Shown here in pieces: positions 6,249 to 9,605 of a DNA stretch of 9,605 bases. Each line of letters opens with the position of its first letter. Position 1 is the stretch's first letter. The stretch lies in assembly GCA_011682595.1 (NCBI GenBank), contig JAACEH010000117.1, positions 1-9,605 of the forward strand. Reading direction: 5' to 3'. A program made the translations under genes and the position numbers. Under the pieces are notes generated by a model, which was not told where the DNA came from, made no database searches, and saw only the letters and a program-made list of their open reading frames with translations. Source of the stretch: Anaerolineaceae bacterium. Lineage in GTDB: Bacteria; Planctomycetota; Phycisphaerae; FEN-1346; JAACEH01.

Positions 6249-7921
6249 GACTTGCCCCTCCACAGACGACCGGCCCCGACCTCCAGTTGCATGCCGCCGT
6301 CTTGGGCCGGCATGCTGTCCAGCATCTCGGCCAATCCGATCTCAAACAGCGCATCGACGCAGCGCACGTCGAACTGCGTTCCGGTGCAGTGTCGCACCTC
6401 CACCTCAACCCTGGACATCGGCATCGCCGCCCGATACACACGGTGCGAAGTCATGGCGTCCAGGGAGTCGGCCAGGCCGATGATTCGTCCCTCCATGGAC
6501 AGGTTCTCATCATCCAGCCCTTTCGGGTAGCCCCGGCCGTCAATGCGCTCGTGGTGGTGCAGCACGCCGGGGATGACAGACTCGAGTTCCCTGACGCCGG
6601 CCAGGATTTTCGCGCCGATCGTCGGGTGGGTTTTCATCACCTCGTACTCCTCGGGCTCGAGCCGGCCGTTCTTCAGCAGTATCTTCTCGGGAATCCCGAT
6701 CTTGCCGATGTCGTGCAGCAGGCCGGTCAGGTAGATGCGCTTGACGTCCTCGGCGGGCAGGCCCATCTGCTCGGCAATTCGTTTCGCTATCCAGGCCACC
6801 CGCTCGGAGTGACCGCAGGTGTACTTGTCCTTGGCGTCGATGCTGGACACCAGGGCCTTGATCGTTCCCAGCATCAACTGGTGAAGATTCTCGTAAAGGT
6901 GCGAGTTCTCGACAAACACGGCAATCGTGCCTGAAACCGACGCAACCAGCTTCACATCCGTGGAATGGAATTCGGCGCCGTTGTTGCGGTTGAAGGCGGC
7001 GATGATCCCGTAGAGTTTGTTGCCCTGCCGCAAGGGCACGATGATCATGTTTCGAGTACCCGGCACCATTTCGTTGAGCCGATCCGAGTCCTGGCACTCG
7101 TTGCTGATGATGGCCTCGCGGCCGTCCATCAGGTCGCGCTCGAAGTAGTGATAAAACCGCCGCAACTGCTGCTCGCCGGCAGCGACATTCCCGAGGGTCA
7201 CAACTCGCGGCTCGGTCTGCTCGCCGACATTCTCGTGAAACAGCGCCACCAGTCCCTCGACGTCCAGGAACTCGCGCATCTCGCTGCACATGGCCAGGAA
7301 GAACGCCTCGGAGGGCTGAGAAATGCGGATCTTCGAGGCGATTCTCTGGTACAGCGTGATCTCCTCGTAACCGTCGGAGAGCTTCCCGCCCACCTGGACA
7401 ATCTCCTCCTCGGCCTCCAGACGCTTGACATGTTCGGCCCCGAAACGGGCGATCAGCCGGGCCATCGAACTCATCGTCTCGTCCTGAAGGCAGTGCTCTC
7501 CTGCCAGACGGCTGCGAACTTCCTCGGCCGAACATTCGGCCAGGTTGCTGAGGTAAGCGGCCAGCGTTTCGGTCCGATCCCGGCGTGTAAGCACCACCGC
7601 AGAAACGACGTAAGCTATGCTGTGGCGCTGCCGAACCGGAATTGTCAGACAGCACAGCCCGCTGCTGAGTTCGCTCTGGCGGGACTCGCCGTCGGAGATG
7701 GTCCGCCTGACTTCCTCATGAATCAACTCGCGCAGACGGTCCGAGCCGACAAACAGCCCGGTCAGGGTCGTCGAGAAACCGACCGGCATCCAGAACCGCC
7801 CTTCGATGTCCCAGACGGCGAATGTCAGGCCGGTGATGTCGGTCAGTTCGCGACACCAGGAGTCCACGCTCTCGGCGGCCAGGGCCTTCTGATCCGGCAA
7901 TTTGAAAGTAATAGTCAACAC
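6245..7921 (-). CDS. GAF and HD-GYP domain protein, probable cyclic-di-GMP phosphodiesterase
   Basis: HD-GYP proteins hydrolyse cyclic-di-GMP through a metal centre. Numbering is from the GTG at 7921 (558 residues). Residues 1-115 form a divergent sensory domain (GLTFAVWDIEGRFWMPVG), followed by a helical linker with LEAEEEI. A GAF domain lies at about 195-340 (GLVALFHENVG, NMIIVPLRQGNKLYGIIAAF). The HD-GYP domain at about 355-530 has HSER (H371), LLHDIGKIGIP (HD 403-404, K407), KTHP (H432), HHHE (455-458), DGRGYP (461-466) and GLADSLDAMTS. The catalytic set looks complete. The common SDRPYR motif reads SHRVYR. No membrane segment is seen, so it is probably cytoplasmic. The frame is open to a TTG at 7957, but that overlaps the upstream receiver gene and lacks support. 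AAGGAG at 7925-7930 points to GTG 7921 (3-base spacing) or TTG 7918 (6-base spacing). Its stop overlaps the STAS start by four bases. Confidence 0.93.
   Translation of the reverse strand: MLTITFKLPDQKALAAESVDSWCRELTDITGLTFAVWDIEGRFWMPVGFSTTLTGLFVGSDRLRELIHEEVRRTISDGESRQSELSSGLCCLTIPVRQRHSIAYVVSAVVLTRRDRTETLAAYLSNLAECSAEEVRSRLAGEHCLQDETMSSMARLIARFGAEHVKRLEAEEEIVQVGGKLSDGYEEITLYQRIASKIRISQPSEAFFLAMCSEMREFLDVEGLVALFHENVGEQTEPRVVTLGNVAAGEQQLRRFYHYFERDLMDGREAIISNECQDSDRLNEMVPGTRNMIIVPLRQGNKLYGIIAAFNRNNGAEFHSTDVKLVASVSGTIAVFVENSHLYENLHQLMLGTIKALVSSIDAKDKYTCGHSERVAWIAKRIAEQMGLPAEDVKRIYLTGLLHDIGKIGIPEKILLKNGRLEPEEYEVMKTHPTIGAKILAGVRELESVIPGVLHHHERIDGRGYPKGLDDENLSMEGRIIGLADSLDAMTSHRVYRAAMPMSRVEVEVRHCTGTQFDVRCVDALFEIGLAEMLDSMPAQDGGMQLEVGAGRLWRGKS
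6255..6261 (-). promoter_or_regulatory. Ribosome binding site deciding the STAS start
   Basis: GGAGGGG on the minus strand lies six bases upstream of the GTG at 6248. It would be inside the coding sequence if the earlier GTG at 6263 were used. That earlier GTG has no comparable purine tract at the right spacing, so this site favours the shorter 110-residue protein. Confidence 0.65.
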
Positions 7922-7924
7922 GGT

Positions 7925-7930
7925 CTCCTT
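7925..7930 (-). promoter_or_regulatory. Ribosome binding site of the HD-GYP gene
   Basis: AAGGAG on the minus strand overlaps the TAA stop of the receiver gene (7929-7931). Spacing is 3 bases to the GTG at 7921 and 6 bases to the TTG at 7918. By spacing the TTG is better, by codon the GTG is better; the two proteins differ by one residue. Confidence 0.6.
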
Positions 7931-8315
7931 ATGCCGTCGATGCCGGCGAGGCCGCAATCTCGCTGGCCCTGGCCAGCAGATTGCGCGGACTGAACGGCTT
8001 GGTCATTATCATCCTGATGTTCGTGTTGGCTATTGCACTGTCATCGACCTCGAACCCCTTTGCCGTCAGCAGGATGACCGGGATGTCCCGGGTCTGCTCC
8101 TCCTGGTACAAGATTGTCGCCACCTCCAGTCCACTCAAGATCGGCATCTGCAGGTCCGTGATCAGCAGGCTGGGATGAATCTTCCGGGCCATGCCGAGCG
8201 TCTCCTGCCCGTCCATCGCGGCCATCACTTCAAACCCACCGTTTTCCAATTTCAACTGCACCACATGGATGATGTGGGCTTCGTCATCTGCAATTAAGAC
8301 CTTGGGGCGTTCCAT
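7929..8315 (-). CDS. Single-domain CheY-like response regulator
   Basis: This is a 128-residue receiver domain with no output domain. The acidic pair is D10/D11 (VLIADDE). The phospho-acceptor is D54 in LLITDLQMP. The switch residue T84 is in VILLTAKG, and the conserved lysine is K106 in MTKPFSP. All residues needed for phosphorylation are present. The frame runs open further upstream to 8402, but the ATG at 8315 is clearly the start: it has AGGAG at 5-base spacing, begins with MERPKVLIADDE, and the longer version would overlap the end of the kinase gene. It lies 25 bases after the histidine kinase and just before the HD-GYP gene. The kinase is its likely phosphodonor. The pair RR + HD-GYP resembles the fused RpfG architecture split over two genes, so the receiver may act on the HD-GYP protein or on the pilus motor; this is inference. 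Confidence 0.95.
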   Translation of the reverse strand: MERPKVLIADDEAHIIHVVQLKLENGGFEVMAAMDGQETLGMARKIHPSLLITDLQMPILSGLEVATILYQEEQTRDIPVILLTAKGFEVDDSAIANTNIRMIMTKPFSPRNLLARASEIAASPASTA

Positions 8316-8340
8316 CGCTTCTCCTATTGTGCTCCGCACA

Positions 8341-9605
8341 TTACTCGGCGACCGGTAGCTGAAGAATAAAAGTCGTTCCCTTGCCCACCTCTGATTCAAC
8401 ATTCACCTGTCCGTGATGCAATGTCTCGATGATCTCTTTGACCAGGGCCAACCCGAGACCTGTGCCTTTAGCAGCCTTCTTGTTCGCCCCGACCCGGTAG
8501 AACTTATCGAACAGTCGCGGAAGATCCTCGGCCGGAATCCCCATCCCGGTGTCGCTCACCCTGACCACCACCATGCCGTCCTTCAACTCGCTGGCAACGT
8601 GGATAGTGCCGCCCGCCGGCGTGTACTTGATGGCATTGGAAACCACGTTCAGAATCGCCTGGTACAGCATGTCATAATCGGCGTGGACCTGGTAGAAGAC
8701 CGCGGACAACTCCGCTTCCAGCACCTGCTCCTTCTCGGCGGCCTGCGGCCTCAGGCAGTTCACAACCTCCTTGAGCATGCCGGTCAGGGCAATATCCCCC
8801 TTCTGAACTTTCGTCAGGCCGGCCTCGATGCGACTGATGTTCAGGATGTTCTCGATCATGCGGCTCAGGCGGTCGCTCTCGCTGTCGATGATCTGGTAAA
8901 ATTCGTTTTGTGTCTCGGCATCCTGGGCCTCGCCATCGACCAGCATCTCGACATAGGCCCGGATGCTTGATAGCGGAGTCCGCAACTCGTGAGTGACTTT
9001 CGAAATAAAGTCGTTCTTCATGCGGGCCACTTCTCGCTCCCGCGTCACGTCGTGCAGAACCGTCACTATGGCCGACAGTTCTTCGTGCTCGCCCGCCCGG
9101 CTGCGCACCGCGTTGACCGTCGCCTTGTAGGTCCGGGTCTCACCGTTGCTGCCGCTCTCGAACTCCACTACTTTTCGAGGCACATGGTGCTCGCTGCGCT
9201 GCAACTGGTCGACGGCAGCCAACAGGCTCGCCTCGCCGAAGACCTCCGCCAACGGCTTTCGGTCGCCGCCGTTGAAGGTGAACCCCAGGACCTGCTCGGC
9301 GGTGCCGTTGGCCAGCGTAATGTCGCCGTACGAGTTGGTCACCAGCACAGCATCGGCAATCGAGTTCAGCACCGCCTGCATGTGCCGCTTGTCGGCCTGC
9401 AGCACGCGCGTGCGTATCTGCTCTTCCCGCAGGGCCAGGGTCTGCGATTCAACCCGCTGCCGGGCCCGCGACAGCAGGTTGTTCAGGGCTTCCTGCAGCC
9501 GGCTGGCCTCGCCCCTGGTCGATTCGCTCAATTCGTGAATCCGGTCACCCGAGACCATCTCCTGAATCCGATCCACCAACCGCTCGATGTTGCACCCACG
9601 GCGGG
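8341..9605 (-). CDS. PAS-domain sensor histidine kinase, N-terminus outside window
   Basis: This is the sensor kinase of a two-component system. The frame is open to the window edge, and a TTG at 9579 has no convincing ribosome site, so the true N-terminus, perhaps with membrane-spanning and HAMP parts, lies upstream. Numbering from 9579, residues 1-65 form a charged helical, coiled-coil-like stretch. A PAS domain spans about 66-180 (VLNSIADAVLVTNSYGDITLAN, ending VLHDVTRERE). HisKA has the phospho-acceptor H197 in THELRTPLSS. The HATPase domain shows the N box NVVSNAIKYT (N315), G1 DTGMGIP (343-349), F box FDKFYR (357-362) and G2 KGTGLGLAL (371-379). The order is that of PhoR/VicK-type kinases. 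It is complete at its C-terminus, with the TAA stop 25 bases before the receiver gene. The sensed signal cannot be told from this part. Confidence 0.95.
   Translation of the reverse strand, partial: RRGCNIERLVDRIQEMVSGDRIHELSESTRGEASRLQEALNNLLSRARQRVESQTLALREEQIRTRVLQADKRHMQAVLNSIADAVLVTNSYGDITLANGTAEQVLGFTFNGGDRKPLAEVFGEASLLAAVDQLQRSEHHVPRKVVEFESGSNGETRTYKATVNAVRSRAGEHEELSAIVTVLHDVTREREVARMKNDFISKVTHELRTPLSSIRAYVEMLVDGEAQDAETQNEFYQIIDSESDRLSRMIENILNISRIEAGLTKVQKGDIALTGMLKEVVNCLRPQAAEKEQVLEAELSAVFYQVHADYDMLYQAILNVVSNAIKYTPAGGTIHVASELKDGMVVVRVSDTGMGIPAEDLPRLFDKFYRVGANKKAAKGTGLGLALVKEIIETLHHGQVNVESEVGKGTTFILQLPVAE

Noticed and set aside
6965..7993. A 342-codon plus-strand frame opposite the HD-GYP and receiver genes
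   Set aside because: It runs antisense across a gene junction of two clear families, and its composition is typical of a shadow frame.

Overview
The window is GC-rich bacterial chromosomal DNA with tight operons, Shine-Dalgarno starts and some GTG/TTG starts. A PilB/PilC pair with two-component and HD-GYP signalling genes fits a Gram-negative, pilus- or secretion-bearing bacterium. The style (stand-alone trpBA, GAF plus HD-GYP protein, single-domain STAS) reminds me of Planctomycetota (Phycisphaerae-like), but this is an impression from memory and not something the sequence proves.

Layout. Bases 1-462 (+) hold the 3' end of an unrecognised gene cut by the window edge. Bases 463-744 are non-coding. 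They carry three copies of a short GC-rich palindromic element (two direct, one inverted) and then a plausible promoter. Bases 745-2756 (+) are trpB and trpA, two bases apart, encoding both subunits of tryptophan synthase with catalytic residues intact. Bases 2757-2936 separate two convergent transcription units. They hold a hairpin just after trpA and a convincing intrinsic terminator that serves the minus strand. From 9605 down to 2937 (-) six genes are packed in one apparent operon, read in this order: sensor histidine kinase (5' end outside the window), single-domain CheY-like response regulator, GAF/HD-GYP protein, STAS-domain protein, PilB/GspE-type ATPase, and PilC/GspF-type inner-membrane platform protein.

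How the genes may work together. TrpB and TrpA form the enzyme for the last two steps of tryptophan synthesis. In the large operon the kinase and receiver form a phosphorelay pair, and the HD-GYP protein has the residues expected of a cyclic-di-GMP phosphodiesterase. The STAS protein resembles anti-anti-sigma or partner-switch proteins. PilB and PilC are the motor and platform of a type IV pilus or type II secretion machine, and PilB starts with an MshEN-like segment of the kind that binds cyclic-di-GMP in relatives. The most interesting reading is a self-contained signalling cassette wired to a pilus/secretion motor. The gene order is seen directly; the regulatory wiring is inference. No pilin, PilT, GGDEF cyclase or partner-switch kinase lies inside the window. 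No tRNA, rRNA, CRISPR array or insertion sequence was found.
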